DNA of 51,644 nucleotides from DUZB01 sp964407525 (GCA_964407525.1 CAYOWC010000006.1:1-51644); one strand, 5' to 3'; shown: positions 42,024 through 51,591, counted from the stretch's first letter. Notes: generated from the sequence alone by a model not told the origin. Numbers and translations are program-made.

Positions 42024-42896
42024 ATGAAAACGGCAATGTTAAAAGCACTATTTACCCTGGTAATCGTAGCGATGACCTTCGGACCTCTAAACACTTTTGC
42101 TGAAGAAAAGTTAGAAATTCTGCCCGAACAACAAGTCGGCCTTCCCCCGGGAGAAGGAACCAAAGTAGCAGAGGTAGAAGAAGATACGGATCGACCAAGC
42201 GTTTCTGCTGATGTGTCGTTTCTGAGCAAATATATCTGGAGGGGATACGAGCTGAGTAAAGACAGCCTGGTAATCCAACCATCCGTAACGGCAGGCTACA
42301 AAGGTTTCAGTATGAACCTGTGGGGAAATCTCGATACGGATGCCTATGCGGGAGACAATGAAGGGCAATCAAAATGGACTGAAACCGATTTTACCGTAGG
42401 TTATGATACAAGTTTCGGACCGGTGGGTTTGGGGGTGGGATATATCTATTACGCCCTTGACGGAGCCAGGGATACTCAGGAGTTTTACCTAAGCATCGGC
42501 GGCGACGTAATCCTTGCGCCAACCCTGACCATTTACAGGGATGTGGATGAATTCCCCGGATGGTATCTCAACCTGGGGATATCGCACTCTTTTGATCTGC
42601 CGAAAAATATTACCCTGGATCTGGCCGGTTCGATAGCCTATCAGTATTCCGATGGAGACTCTATTGTAGACTACAACAATGCGGGGGAAGCGACTAACAG
42701 CCCATTCCGGAATCTGCAGAACGGCTTGGTATCCGTAGGCCTGACCATCCCATTCTGGAAATACTTCACCGCAATCCCCATGATAGCCTATTCATTTCCT
42801 CTGGGTAACGCAGCAGATAATATGCTCAGAGGCACCAGCCTGAGTGACAGCGCCTCTCACCTTTTTGGAGGAGTGACATTATCCATGGCATTTTGA
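42024..42896 (+). CDS. TorF-family putative outer membrane porin
   Basis: The 290-residue product has a signal peptide (LFTLVIVAMTFGPLNTFAEE) and then a series of short amphipathic strands with alternating aromatic residues. SADVSFLSKYIWRGYELSKDS is the family's typical opening, and it ends with the outer-membrane signature SMAF (final Phe). An acidic/Pro-Glu stretch sits between the leader and the barrel. TGGAGG precedes the ATG. TorF-type genes often accompany glnB-amtB, so a role in passage of a nitrogen compound is plausible but unproven. A strong terminator follows. Confidence 0.85.
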   Translation: MKTAMLKALFTLVIVAMTFGPLNTFAEEKLEILPEQQVGLPPGEGTKVAEVEEDTDRPSVSADVSFLSKYIWRGYELSKDSLVIQPSVTAGYKGFSMNLWGNLDTDAYAGDNEGQSKWTETDFTVGYDTSFGPVGLGVGYIYYALDGARDTQEFYLSIGGDVILAPTLTIYRDVDEFPGWYLNLGISHSFDLPKNITLDLAGSIAYQYSDGDSIVDYNNAGEATNSPFRNLQNGLVSVGLTIPFWKYFTAIPMIAYSFPLGNAADNMLRGTSLSDSASHLFGGVTLSMAF

Positions 42897-42920
42897 CCAA
42901 AACACAATAAAACAGATAAA

Positions 42921-42957
42921 AACCTGGTACAGGAGGCTCTGTACCAGGTTTCTTTTT
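42921..42957 (+). terminator. Rho-independent terminator after the porin gene
   Basis: AACCTGGTACAG and CTGTACCAGGTT form a perfect 12-bp stem with a 6-nt loop, followed by TCTTTTTT. It ends the glnB-amtB-porin transcription unit. Confidence 0.93.
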
Positions 42958-42977
42958 TGTCCAGTCTTAGCTAAAAA

Positions 42978-43469
42978 CTAATCAGATTTACCCGATGAAT
43001 CTGAACCGAATTCCATTAAAACATCCTCATATCCGCCTTCGGATTCATCCGGGGCCGATTCATTCTCCAATTTTCCAGGAAGCTCTTTTTCAACACCACC
43101 GGCTTTTTCCAGCGCATCCAGTCCAATGTCTGATGAACCGACTGCATCACTTTGAGACCCCTGATGTTTCTCCTCTCCAACGTTTTCCGTCCCAAGACCC
43201 TCCGAACGGAAACTTTTCACACCGATTAGTTCTCCATCCCTGTCCAGTTGGATAGAAAGCGTAATATTCACATCAAAATCGATTGAATACAGTATTTTGC
43301 TTTCTTTGGCCTCAATAGCGGCATGCCTGTATGTCACATCCTCTCCGATGTTCAACCCGTGCTTATCCTTCAGGACCTGTCTGATGGCCTCCCAGTTCAG
43401 GTTTTCCGCGATAACCCCAAACCACTCTTGCTCCCTCTTCTTTATGACCTCGGAATCTGCAATTTTCAT
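42978..43469 (-). CDS. Hypothetical acidic protein downstream of a ParA-like gene
   Basis: I do not recognise the 163-residue product. The first 90 residues look folded (KKREQEWFGVIAENLNWEAI, then a beta-like ILYSIDFDVNITLSIQLDRDGELIGV), while the last 70 are low-complexity and very acidic (ESAPDESEGGYEDV, ending SSGKSD). It starts about 22 nt after the ParA-like gene with GAGGAGG before the ATG, so the two form an operon. A ParA partner or cargo adaptor is a reasonable guess, but no ParB-type DNA-binding domain is visible. Confidence 0.75.
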   Translation of the reverse strand: MKIADSEVIKKREQEWFGVIAENLNWEAIRQVLKDKHGLNIGEDVTYRHAAIEAKESKILYSIDFDVNITLSIQLDRDGELIGVKSFRSEGLGTENVGEEKHQGSQSDAVGSSDIGLDALEKAGGVEKELPGKLENESAPDESEGGYEDVLMEFGSDSSGKSD

Positions 43470-43491
43470 TGGACGTCCTCCTCAAAAATTT

Positions 43492-44289
43492 TCAATCAAA
43501 AACCTGGGATAATCGATTCGGCATCCCGGATACCTGGCGCAGGACCTCCTTTGTCAGGTCAAAATAACTGACAGCCCCAGGAGAGATAAGGCTCTGGAGC
43601 AGCACGGGGACACCTTTTGAAGGAACCTCCTTAAATTCGCTTCTGTTCGGAATAACGGTTTCAAAGAGAAGCTCCCCGAACTGCTCCTGTGCGAATTCCT
43701 GTATTCGTAGGCAAACTTTTTCCCGAGGATCGAATATCGTCAGAAGAATTCCTGCGATTTGAAGGTCAGGATTCAGCCTCTTTCTGACAATGGCAACCAT
43801 ATCAATCATCTGGGAAACTGCATCAAGGGCATAATATTCGCCTTGAAGCGGAATAACGAGGGAATCAGCAGCCGTAAGCACGTTGAAAGTAAGAACGCCA
43901 AGAGAAGGAGGTGAATCAACAATGATGTAATCATAGTCTTCATTGATGGGATATAGAAAATTTAAAAGGCATTTTTCTTTGTTGCGTCTCGCTTTCAGTT
44001 CCGTTTCAGCCCGGAAAAGATCCGTCCGTGCAGGGGCTGCCTGGAGAAATTCAAGACAGGTAGGAACAACAATCTCATGGCATGGTATACCCCCAACCAC
44101 CCCATCATAAACACTTTTTTTCAACTCCGCTTTGTTAATGCCCAAGCTTGAAGTAGCATTTCCCTGGGGATCCATATCAACAAGCAGCACTCGTTTCTCC
44201 GCAGCAGCCATTGCGGCAGCAAGATTGACAGCAGTGGTTGTCTTTCCAACCCCTCCTTTTTGACTGACTATGGCTATAACCTGTCCCAT
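43492..44289 (-). CDS. ParA/Soj-family partitioning ATPase
   Basis: The 265-residue product has the deviant Walker A KGGVGKTT at residues 11-18, the VLLVDMDPQGNATSSLG switch, and IIVDSPPSLGVLTFNVL (Walker B region). The C-terminal half includes GILLTIFDPREKV and an 'S-P-G-A-V-S-Y-F' end found in ParA/Soj relatives. The partner downstream is not ParB-like, and no parS, gidA or rsmG lies near, so this may be an orphan ParA for positioning a protein rather than the main chromosome segregation ATPase. Confidence 0.9.
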   Translation of the reverse strand: MGQVIAIVSQKGGVGKTTTAVNLAAAMAAAEKRVLLVDMDPQGNATSSLGINKAELKKSVYDGVVGGIPCHEIVVPTCLEFLQAAPARTDLFRAETELKARRNKEKCLLNFLYPINEDYDYIIVDSPPSLGVLTFNVLTAADSLVIPLQGEYYALDAVSQMIDMVAIVRKRLNPDLQIAGILLTIFDPREKVCLRIQEFAQEQFGELLFETVIPNRSEFKEVPSKGVPVLLQSLISPGAVSYFDLTKEVLRQVSGMPNRLSQVFD

Positions 44290-44442
44290 CCTGTAATCTC
44301 CAGATAAGGCAGCATAAAAGAAAAAACGCCAAAAACCATCATGGCAATTTCATGTTTGCCTTTGATTATTCCTTGTCAAAACAGGCTGGATCCCCTATAT
44401 TTTCCGGATGCAAAGTTGACACTAACAATAGGAGCCATACCC

Positions 44443-46002
44443 ATGCGACTCAACGAGCTTCTTCCCAAAGCGCTGCGTCTGTACCCCGCCAAAGAGGCGG
44501 TCGTGTGCCAAAACACCAGAATGAACTATTCCGAATTCGCCGAAAGGGTCTGGAGGCTATCCCACGCACTCATAGATCTGGGTATCAAAAAACAGGACAG
44601 GATAGGGATCATCCATGAAAATTCCAACGAATTCCTGGAAACCTACTTTGCAGCTGCACACATTGGGGCAATCCTGGTACCCCTTAATTTCAGACTCTCT
44701 GCAAAAGAAATTGCCATAATCCTTCATGATAGTCAATCAAGAATCCTGATCTCACAGGGAGTCTTTGAAAATAAAATCAAAGATATCCAAGAACGGGTTC
44801 CGTGTGTGGAAGGAATTATCACTACCCAGACCACAGGCGAGACTGCATCCCCTTCCGGGGGAAGTTATGAGGCCTTGTTAGCCGGCGCCTCTTCCAATCC
44901 ACCCCCGGAACTATCCATTGAAGACAACGACATCGCCCACCTGTATTACACCAGTGGAACCACGGGCCGCCCCAAGGGGGTTATCCTGACTCACAAAAAT
45001 GTGGGCAGCCATGCTCTGGGGACTATTGCCGAGTTGCACCTCACAGATAGGGATAACTGGTTTCATGTGGCGCCCCTTTTCCATCTTGCTGACGCATGGG
45101 CTACTTTTGCCATCACCTGGGTGGGGGGGAAACATGTTATTCAACCCACTTTTGAAGCCTCAAGTGTACTAAGGCTCATTGAACAGGAAAAAGTAACCCT
45201 TTCGAACCTGATCCCCACAATGCTCAACATGATGGTCAACCATCCGGATCTGAATCGATTTGATTATTCATCTCTCCGGGTAATTCTGAGCGGAGGCGCC
45301 CCCATTGCCCCGGAAACAGTCAGGAAGATTGTTGAAGCATTCAAATGTGACTATATTCAAACCTACGGGATGACGGAAACCAGCCCCTATCTAACCATGT
45401 CCATTCTGAAGGAACACCTGAAAGACCTGCCTCCAGAAGAACAACTCATGTTCAAGGCAAAGACCGGCAGGGAATTCGTTAACGTGAACCTACGAGTTGT
45501 AGACGATGAAAACAACGATGTGACTACCGACAACCGGCAGGTTGGCGAAATCATTGTAAAAGGCGACAGTGTAACTCCCGGATACTGGAACCTGCCAAAC
45601 GAAACCGAAAAAGCCATAAAAGACGGATGGCTTTACACCGGGGATCTCGCCGTTATAGACGATGAGCGTTACGTAACCATTGTGGATCGAAAAAAAGATA
45701 TGATACTAACGGGTGGTGAAAACGTCTATTCTACCGAAGTGGAAAACGTCCTTTACATGCACCCGGATGTCCTAGAAGCCGCAGTGATCGGAGTACCGGA
45801 TAGTCACTGGGGGGAGACTGTAAAAGCTTGTGTGGTCTTAAAAAAGGGTCGAAAAGTAACGGAACAGGAAATCATTGTTTTCTGCAAAAATGAGCTGGCC
45901 CGTTACAAAGCCCCCAAGAATGTGGTGTTTCTGGAATCTCTTCCGAAGACAGGCTCCGGAAAAATTTACAAGAAAGGGTTGCGCAATCCATCCATAGAAT
46001 AG
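44443..46002 (+). CDS. Fatty-acid/carboxylate-CoA ligase (AMP-forming)
   Basis: The 519-residue ligase has LYYTSGTTGRPKGVILTHKN (A3), QTYGMTETSP (A5), GWLYTGDLAVIDDERYVTIVDRKKDMI (A7-A8), and the catalytic Lys region LPKTGSGKIYKKGLR at the C-terminus. Its length and motifs fit the FadD13/medium-chain type rather than the long-chain type of the liv operon. I chose the ATG at 44443, with TAGGAG upstream; the frame is open to 44341 without a ribosome site. It is divergent from the ParA-like gene. Repeat sequence follows its stop. Confidence 0.9.
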   Translation: MRLNELLPKALRLYPAKEAVVCQNTRMNYSEFAERVWRLSHALIDLGIKKQDRIGIIHENSNEFLETYFAAAHIGAILVPLNFRLSAKEIAIILHDSQSRILISQGVFENKIKDIQERVPCVEGIITTQTTGETASPSGGSYEALLAGASSNPPPELSIEDNDIAHLYYTSGTTGRPKGVILTHKNVGSHALGTIAELHLTDRDNWFHVAPLFHLADAWATFAITWVGGKHVIQPTFEASSVLRLIEQEKVTLSNLIPTMLNMMVNHPDLNRFDYSSLRVILSGGAPIAPETVRKIVEAFKCDYIQTYGMTETSPYLTMSILKEHLKDLPPEEQLMFKAKTGREFVNVNLRVVDDENNDVTTDNRQVGEIIVKGDSVTPGYWNLPNETEKAIKDGWLYTGDLAVIDDERYVTIVDRKKDMILTGGENVYSTEVENVLYMHPDVLEAAVIGVPDSHWGETVKACVVLKKGRKVTEQEIIVFCKNELARYKAPKNVVFLESLPKTGSGKIYKKGLRNPSIE

Positions 46003-46125
46003 ATATCCCAAACCGGAAAAGGAGAACCGCAGAGGTAAGCGAAGACTCCGATAACCAAATAAGGAAGAAGCTTCTTAAAGAAATTCTCGCGCAGAGTCGC
46101 AAAGCCTCAGAGAACGACAGGTGTC
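46003..46125. repeat. Repeat-rich spacer before the third assembly gap
   Basis: It contains GAGAACCGCAGA, then a 17-bp micro-element (46034-46050), then a CTCGCGCAGAGTCGC-type stretch followed by AAAGCCTCAGAGAA (about 46086-46114). The last resembles short repeats common next to assembly breaks, and the 100-N gap begins 12 bases later. Confidence 0.65.
46034..46050 (+). repeat. Dispersed micro-element, short form, copy 3
   Basis: GGTAAGCGA plus AGACTCCG, 17 bp, identical to the two copies after btuB. It lies between AACCGCAGA and ATAACCAAAT. Confidence 0.7.
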
Positions 46126-46225
46126 NNNNNNNNNNNNNNNNNNNNNNNNNNNNNNNNNNNNNNNNNNNNNNNNNNNNNNNNNNNNNNNNNNNNNNNNNNN
46201 NNNNNNNNNNNNNNNNNNNNNNNNN
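46126..46225. other. Assembly gap of 100 N
   Basis: Exactly 100 N. It truncates the 3' end of the lipoprotein gene on the minus strand. Residues apparently continuing across the gap derive from repeat DNA and are not trusted. Confidence 0.99.
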
Positions 46226-47421
46226 GCCGCTTTGTTCCTGTCCCTGTTTATAATTCCTGCCACTGCACGTTCCCTCAGCAGTGCCGCCTCGGCGTTTTCA
46301 TCCTGAACCTGGGTGATGGTTGCAAGCTTTCGGATGGCCTCTTCAAATTGATCGGCTTCAATAAGGTCTCTCACTGCGGCAAGGGTACTTTTCAAATAGG
46401 CTTCCCGAATTGCCTTTTCTTCCTCAAATTTTTCACGGGCTTCTTCAACTTCCACAAGAGCTGATTCGACTCTTTCCCATTCAGCCCCCGGTTCAACGTT
46501 CTCTCTTTTTTTCAAAAGGAGTTGCCTTGCCTCATCATACCTGTTCTCCCGGATCAGGAATCTCGACACCTCTATGATCTGCTCAGCGGTTTTCCCTTCA
46601 TCCTTTATAGCCGAGGCAGGTTCTTCCAAAAACCCATTTTTCATTTCATTGGCGCCATTTTCAGGGAAAACATCTTTGTTTATCTCCGTTTTAAGCGTTT
46701 CAGCAAGGGCGGAGGTCTCCTCCAGATCGGCAACCAGTTTTTCATAGGTAACTACCGCATCATTTCTTTTTCCAAGAATGATTTGCCACCTTCCAATACG
46801 CGATCTTAACAAGGTCAGATCCGGAGATTTCTTCAGTTGCCGCGCTATACCCTCACCGAGTTGAATCGCCTCCTGTAACTTACCCTCTTCCCCAAGGGAC
46901 AACGCAAACACCAATCCCAGTTCCAGGGAAACGGCATCCGAACCAAATTCGGATCTCAATCTGAGACAATCTCTGATGACACCCGCATAATTCCCATCTC
47001 TGTACAGGCCCATGATCCTGTTTCTCTCTGTGTACAACCTTGTGGCAATCTCTCTTCTAAAAAGAATCAAGCTCTCTTCACGGGAAAAAAAACGTTCGTC
47101 CATTTTTGACAAGGCTTCCGAAAGAGAGAGAACCAACTCCTCCAACTGCTGTTCAACCACTCGCCCTGCTGAACTTTTTTTCAGGAGGTTGTACGAATCC
47201 AGAAGCTGCAACGCAATATCCCTGTCCTCGTCTGAGAGCTGTTCTTTTGCCAATATGTCGTCAAGAAAATCTATTTTCCTGTCAATCAGTCCTTTTTCAA
47301 TAGGCAAACTTGTCCCGGATTCGACCTGTCTAATAGGCTCAACCGGCTTCTTCATATTTGGAGCACAGGCAAAAAAGAAGATAAAAGGAACAAAAAAAAT
47401 AGTGATGGTTTTTCTGATCAT
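46226..47421 (-). CDS. TPR-like helical lipoprotein, C-terminus lost in gap
   Basis: About 398 residues are visible. A signal peptide with lipobox IFFFAC near residue 19 makes it a lipoprotein. The rest is highly charged and helical, with tetratricopeptide-like repeats (for example GNYAGVIRDCLRLRSEFG, then GEEGKLQEAIQLGEGIA and NRYDEARQLLLKKRE). A coiled-coil-like stretch (about 325-355, EEAREKFEEEKAIREAY) follows. It starts inside the end of the PBP gene (overlap 4 bp), so it is translationally coupled to it. A role in wall synthesis or in regulating the PBP, as for LpoA-type lipoproteins, is inferred from coupling and architecture. Confidence 0.8.
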
Positions 47422-50400
47422 TGCGATACCGCCTGAGCAGGTTCAAAATGCCTCATCAACTTCAATTCCCCCCCGATGTTTTCCATATTTGAAAGCACCT
47501 GGGGACCTTGTGAAGATCTCTGCTCCCGTTCAAAAGAGGTCAGGGGAAGCCCCGTCAAAGGAGATACCCGCTCTTTTCTGAATTCGCCCTTGATTTCTTC
47601 AGGAAGAACTATCTGAGAAAATATGAGATCGGCCGGCTGAAGACCGGCTACGTAATCCGGAGAATCGGCAACAGCCTTTGCCGTATCAACCCAGAGAGGG
47701 AGTGCCCCCGCTGAACCGTAAACAGAAAGATACTTTCCTTTCATGGGGCGATTGTCATCGTACCCTACATAACTTGCCAAAACGTACCCATCTTTCATGC
47801 TGATCTGTCCATTTTTCTCATCGTATCCCGGAATAAAACCTACAAAACTGGAGTTGGTATAGTTGTTTGCCGTACCTGTTTTACCAAAGGAAGGGATGGG
47901 AATATCGAAAACCTTCACGGCCTCCCTGGCTCTGCTCCCGGTTCCATTTTCCATGACGTTCCTCAGTATCTCGGATACCTGTACAGCAACCCTGTCTGAA
48001 ATGACCTTTTCCGGCTCGCTCTTATATTCATAGATGACGTTTCCTTCCCTGTCTGAAATCCTCTGAATAATCGGGACGGAGTCTTCTTTTTTACTGCGGG
48101 CAAGTGGAAAGCTATTTCCCGTCAAGAGGGTTTCATAGGCCAGAGCAGCCTCCATGATACTGATGGAATTTGGTCCCAGGGGAAAAGAGAGGACAGGGTC
48201 CAATTCGCTGGTTATGCCCAGTTTTCTCGAAAGGTGCACCACAAAAGAAAGGTTCACAAGGGTTCGGAAATCCCGGATTTTGGAGAGCGTCTCGAAACCG
48301 TATCGCTTGCGCGCCGCCATTTGTCCATAATTCATTTCTGTATTGTCGCTCAGAAGACTGACAATTTCAGAGGGAAATTGTCCATCAATCCAGATGGCGC
48401 CGGGATCGGAAAAAAGTGGCATCTCCGAAGCAGCCAAAGCGGGAGTCAGGCGAGAAAGGGCATAGGAAACCAAATCTTCGGGGGAATCCGTGTAAATTAG
48501 AATTTTCTCTGTCCCTTTTACGGTTCCAAGATAAAAGTTTTCGATAGATTCTGACAGCCTGCCTCGTTCCCGTGTATCTTCAGTGAATACAGATTCTCCC
48601 AGACTCCTTTTGACTTCGTCCGCCTTACGCTTCATTTCATTGTTTAAAGCCTCAAGCCTTTGGAAATTCCGCCTCTTTATCTGAGAATACTCCTGTTTTT
48701 TATCGTCCAATACATTTTCAGGAAGATCAAAATGAACCTGCCCCAAAGCCCCTAAAATCTCCTCGTATCCCGCGAAAATAGCATCGGACCTGACCTGTTT
48801 TTTAGCCTCCTCAAATGCTGCCTCCCGCATAGCCTGATCATTTATAATAACGCCATAGCCATCTCTTATTCGGTTTTTATAGGCCTCGTAAGTTTCCCCT
48901 TCATTTTTTCCGAGCCCCACAAGATCTGCAACACGGCGAAATTCCCCCATGTTCAAACGGTCCGTCAGGTGATACAGGAGCCATACCGTGGCCAGATTTT
49001 CGGATTTCGCTCCAGCCCAGGCCATTGAGACCGCACCGCTTTTAGGTTCATGATCAGGATTGGGCAGATAGAACGTATCTTCAAAGCGAAAGAGATCCCT
49101 GCTGTTCACAAGAGGATCAAGGATATTCCATTTCAACTGAAGGGCCGCAGCATATACCACGGGTTTGAAGATAGAACCCAACTGCCTTTTTGCATCAACG
49201 GTCCTGTTAAAAAAACGGTTAAAGAACCCACCAACCATAGTCTTGATCATGCCTTCTTTGAGAACAACAATTCCTCCTTCCAAAAGAGGGATACTGGAGA
49301 GTAGAACGGTCTGTTTCGCAGACCCGGATTCGGCTTCCTGTTCTCCCTTCAACCTCACAGGGACAAATTGGCCCACCTTGAGCCTGTTCAGAAATAACGG
49401 CAGGTGTTCCCTTCCCAGTACGGCCCCCGGACCGATCCTCCCTCTAAGCCACGCTTCCGCCACCGGCTTGAGTCCCTCGTACTCAATTGTTCCTTCGCCT
49501 TGATCCCACGACACAATAAGACCGGCGGCCTCTTTGTCTGCCCTTACCTCTTTTATTCTTGCAAGAAACGGAAGACTGTCGCCACTGCTGTCCGGTTTTT
49601 TCGCAAGCGAGCCTGTCCTCTCATCCTTTTCTTTCAGCGCATCATATCCTTCAAGCATGATATGCAGCGATTGCAGTTTTTCCCGCAGTGATACGAGGGC
49701 TGTCTCCTGTATCTGCCTGTCTACCGAAGTAGTTATGCGGATCCCTGAAGTGGCGATATTGTCCACACCCTGTTCCTGCAATATTTCCTTGAAGTATGCA
49801 GATTCGAGCTGCTCCCGAACATAATCCATAATCACATTCAGTCTGAATGTGATAGCCCCTTCCTTGAAAGGGACTGCTTTTTCAAGGGCATCTTCATATT
49901 CCGTTTTTGTAATGAAGTTCTGGTTCAGCATCCTTGAAAGCACATAATTTTTCCGCAGTCGGGCGGACATTCTCGCTTTATTCCTGGCATCCTCACTTTT
50001 CTTGATAAAAGGATTATGCATATTCGGACCGTTTACGGAGCCCACAATAAAGGCCGCTTCCACCAGATCCAAGTCTCTTGGGTCCTTGTCGAAATAGTAT
50101 TGGGCTGCAATCCTCAGGCCCTTCCCATACCCAGTAACGAAAAACTGATTGGCATACATCTCGATGATTTCTTCCTTGGTGTATTTTCTCTCAAGAAGAA
50201 ACGCCTGAATCAGTTCTTTCAATTTGGCTTCGTACGACCTTTTTTCCCGCATGAAAACATTTTTTGCCGTCTGCTGCGTTATGGTACTGCCTCCCTGAAC
50301 GATCCGTCCTCTCCTGATATTGGCAATAAAGGCCCGCAACAATGCCTTGGGATCAAACCCGAAATGGTGAAAGAAATTACTGTCTTCTGAAGCAATCAAC

Positions 50401-50660
50401 GCCTTCACAAATACTTTTGGGATATCCTGATAAGCAATGTATTTACTGTGGGTCTTTTCAAAAAAGACACCGATGGGAGTGCGACCATCTTCGTAGTAGA
50501 CGGGGCTCTCCGATGCAATGACACGGTCAATAGCCCCCTTTTTTATACACGAAACGGTTTCTTTTGAAACCTGGTAATAAAAAAATCCCAGGAACCCCAG
50601 AAGGAACACTGCCGGAAGAAGAATGATTAATAAAATTGCCCGCTTCATTTTTTCCCACAT
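47418..50660 (-). CDS. Bifunctional penicillin-binding protein 1A-type with a large insertion
   Basis: The 1080-residue inner-membrane protein has an N-terminal anchor (residues 7-30), a GT51 glycosyltransferase with catalytic E92 in ASEDSNFFHHFGFDP, GGSTITQQTAKN (123-134), and a transpeptidase with SIFK (S496, K499), SEN (553-555) and KTG (927). It polymerises and crosslinks peptidoglycan. An extra domain of about 170-190 residues lies between the SxN and KTG motifs (roughly 580-770), mostly helical and charged, including ERGRLSESIENF. Normal PBP1A spacing there is about half as long. The start at 50660 overlaps the ATP-grasp gene by 16 bp; MKR at 50648 is an alternative start. Confidence 0.92.
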   Translation of the reverse strand: MWEKMKRAILLIILLPAVFLLGFLGFFYYQVSKETVSCIKKGAIDRVIASESPVYYEDGRTPIGVFFEKTHSKYIAYQDIPKVFVKALIASEDSNFFHHFGFDPKALLRAFIANIRRGRIVQGGSTITQQTAKNVFMREKRSYEAKLKELIQAFLLERKYTKEEIIEMYANQFFVTGYGKGLRIAAQYYFDKDPRDLDLVEAAFIVGSVNGPNMHNPFIKKSEDARNKARMSARLRKNYVLSRMLNQNFITKTEYEDALEKAVPFKEGAITFRLNVIMDYVREQLESAYFKEILQEQGVDNIATSGIRITTSVDRQIQETALVSLREKLQSLHIMLEGYDALKEKDERTGSLAKKPDSSGDSLPFLARIKEVRADKEAAGLIVSWDQGEGTIEYEGLKPVAEAWLRGRIGPGAVLGREHLPLFLNRLKVGQFVPVRLKGEQEAESGSAKQTVLLSSIPLLEGGIVVLKEGMIKTMVGGFFNRFFNRTVDAKRQLGSIFKPVVYAAALQLKWNILDPLVNSRDLFRFEDTFYLPNPDHEPKSGAVSMAWAGAKSENLATVWLLYHLTDRLNMGEFRRVADLVGLGKNEGETYEAYKNRIRDGYGVIINDQAMREAAFEEAKKQVRSDAIFAGYEEILGALGQVHFDLPENVLDDKKQEYSQIKRRNFQRLEALNNEMKRKADEVKRSLGESVFTEDTRERGRLSESIENFYLGTVKGTEKILIYTDSPEDLVSYALSRLTPALAASEMPLFSDPGAIWIDGQFPSEIVSLLSDNTEMNYGQMAARKRYGFETLSKIRDFRTLVNLSFVVHLSRKLGITSELDPVLSFPLGPNSISIMEAALAYETLLTGNSFPLARSKKEDSVPIIQRISDREGNVIYEYKSEPEKVISDRVAVQVSEILRNVMENGTGSRAREAVKVFDIPIPSFGKTGTANNYTNSSFVGFIPGYDEKNGQISMKDGYVLASYVGYDDNRPMKGKYLSVYGSAGALPLWVDTAKAVADSPDYVAGLQPADLIFSQIVLPEEIKGEFRKERVSPLTGLPLTSFEREQRSSQGPQVLSNMENIGGELKLMRHFEPAQAVSQ

Positions 50661-51451
50661 GATTCAGAGATCTTTCCTGACAACAATCTTTCCATCAGGA
50701 TATGTTTCAAGTTTAATCCCTTCATTTTTAAAGCCTTACGGCCATATTTCATATTGGCTTCAATAACAAACCACCGGTTCCCACTGTGAATCAAATCGAT
50801 CCCCACATCATTGAACCTGCATTTTTTAGCCGCTTCCAGAGCCACTTTCACCCCTTCTTCGGGAATCTGATCGAATTCTATCACTCCGCCTTGCGACAGG
50901 TTTGTTCTAAAATCACCTGGCAGGGAGATACGCCAGTAGGCCAGGACAGGCTCATCATTAATGATCACGACCCTCAAATCGCGTTCATGGGAAAGATATT
51001 CCTGAATATAGGCGATTTTTGTCAGCTTGAGATAAGCCGCAAGATCCTCGCTGTTTTGAATCTTGAAAACCCCTCTCCCGCGTGCGCTGCATCTGGGAAT
51101 TTTTCCGATAAATGGGAAGCTGAAATCATTCAGGATATCCTTGCGATGGAGCGCATAATAAAACCTTGTACGCGGATGGGGAATTCCCGCCATGTAAAAA
51201 AGCGTAGTCTGTTTTATCTTCTCATCTGCATAGAGGTAAGTTTCCAGACTGGGAAAAATCTTCTTGCCCATGGTAGTCAGGAACTGAGCGTAGTTTAAAG
51301 TGGGATAAAGGATAAAAGGCGCATTTATTATCAACTCTTTTTCCGTCTGGGTATAGTCCTGAAAATTGGGTTTCACCCCAAGTGTGATGACTTCAGGAAG
51401 CCCTTTCAGCCTGCTCCCGATGGCAATAAAGAAGGTCTTTTCAGCACCCAT
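50645..51451 (-). CDS. ATP-grasp ligase, RimK-like
   Basis: The 268-residue product has an ATP-grasp core: FPFIGKIPRCSARGRGVFKI (ATP-binding), YIQEYLSHERDLRVVIIND (with the conserved E), GVIEFDQIP, and FNDVGIDLIHSGNRWFVIEANMKYG (metal ligands D, E, N). The family joins an amino acid or amino group to a carboxylate, as in RimK or the lysine biosynthetic LysX. The stop overlaps the PBP start region, implying coupling. An envelope-modifying role is a guess from neighbours; the substrate is not visible. Confidence 0.85.
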   Translation of the reverse strand: MGAEKTFFIAIGSRLKGLPEVITLGVKPNFQDYTQTEKELIINAPFILYPTLNYAQFLTTMGKKIFPSLETYLYADEKIKQTTLFYMAGIPHPRTRFYYALHRKDILNDFSFPFIGKIPRCSARGRGVFKIQNSEDLAAYLKLTKIAYIQEYLSHERDLRVVIINDEPVLAYWRISLPGDFRTNLSQGGVIEFDQIPEEGVKVALEAAKKCRFNDVGIDLIHSGNRWFVIEANMKYGRKALKMKGLNLKHILMERLLSGKISESCGKK

Positions 51452-51489
51452 ACAGATTTCCCTCTATGGTGAAAGTGGATCCAGGTTTT

Positions 51490-51529
51490 GATTTTATCGC
51501 AGTTGATTTGAATTTCAAACGATAAAATC
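51490..51529. promoter_or_regulatory. Perfect inverted repeat upstream of the ATP-grasp gene
   Basis: GATTTTATCG (51490-51499) and CGATAAAATC (51520-51529) are exact inverse copies separated by 20 nt. It lies about 40 bp upstream of the ATP-grasp start and could be an operator or a terminator for whatever lies beyond the window edge. Confidence 0.4.
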
Positions 51530-51591
51530 TGAAAGACTAGTGTCGTGTCATATATCAAGTGTCTGATATGAAAGAAAATGAAGCATCACCC

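Noticed and set aside
46075..46125. Apparent continuation of the lipoprotein through the N gap
   Set aside because: The residues after the gap come from repeat DNA, and the gap length is arbitrary, so reading frame is meaningless there.
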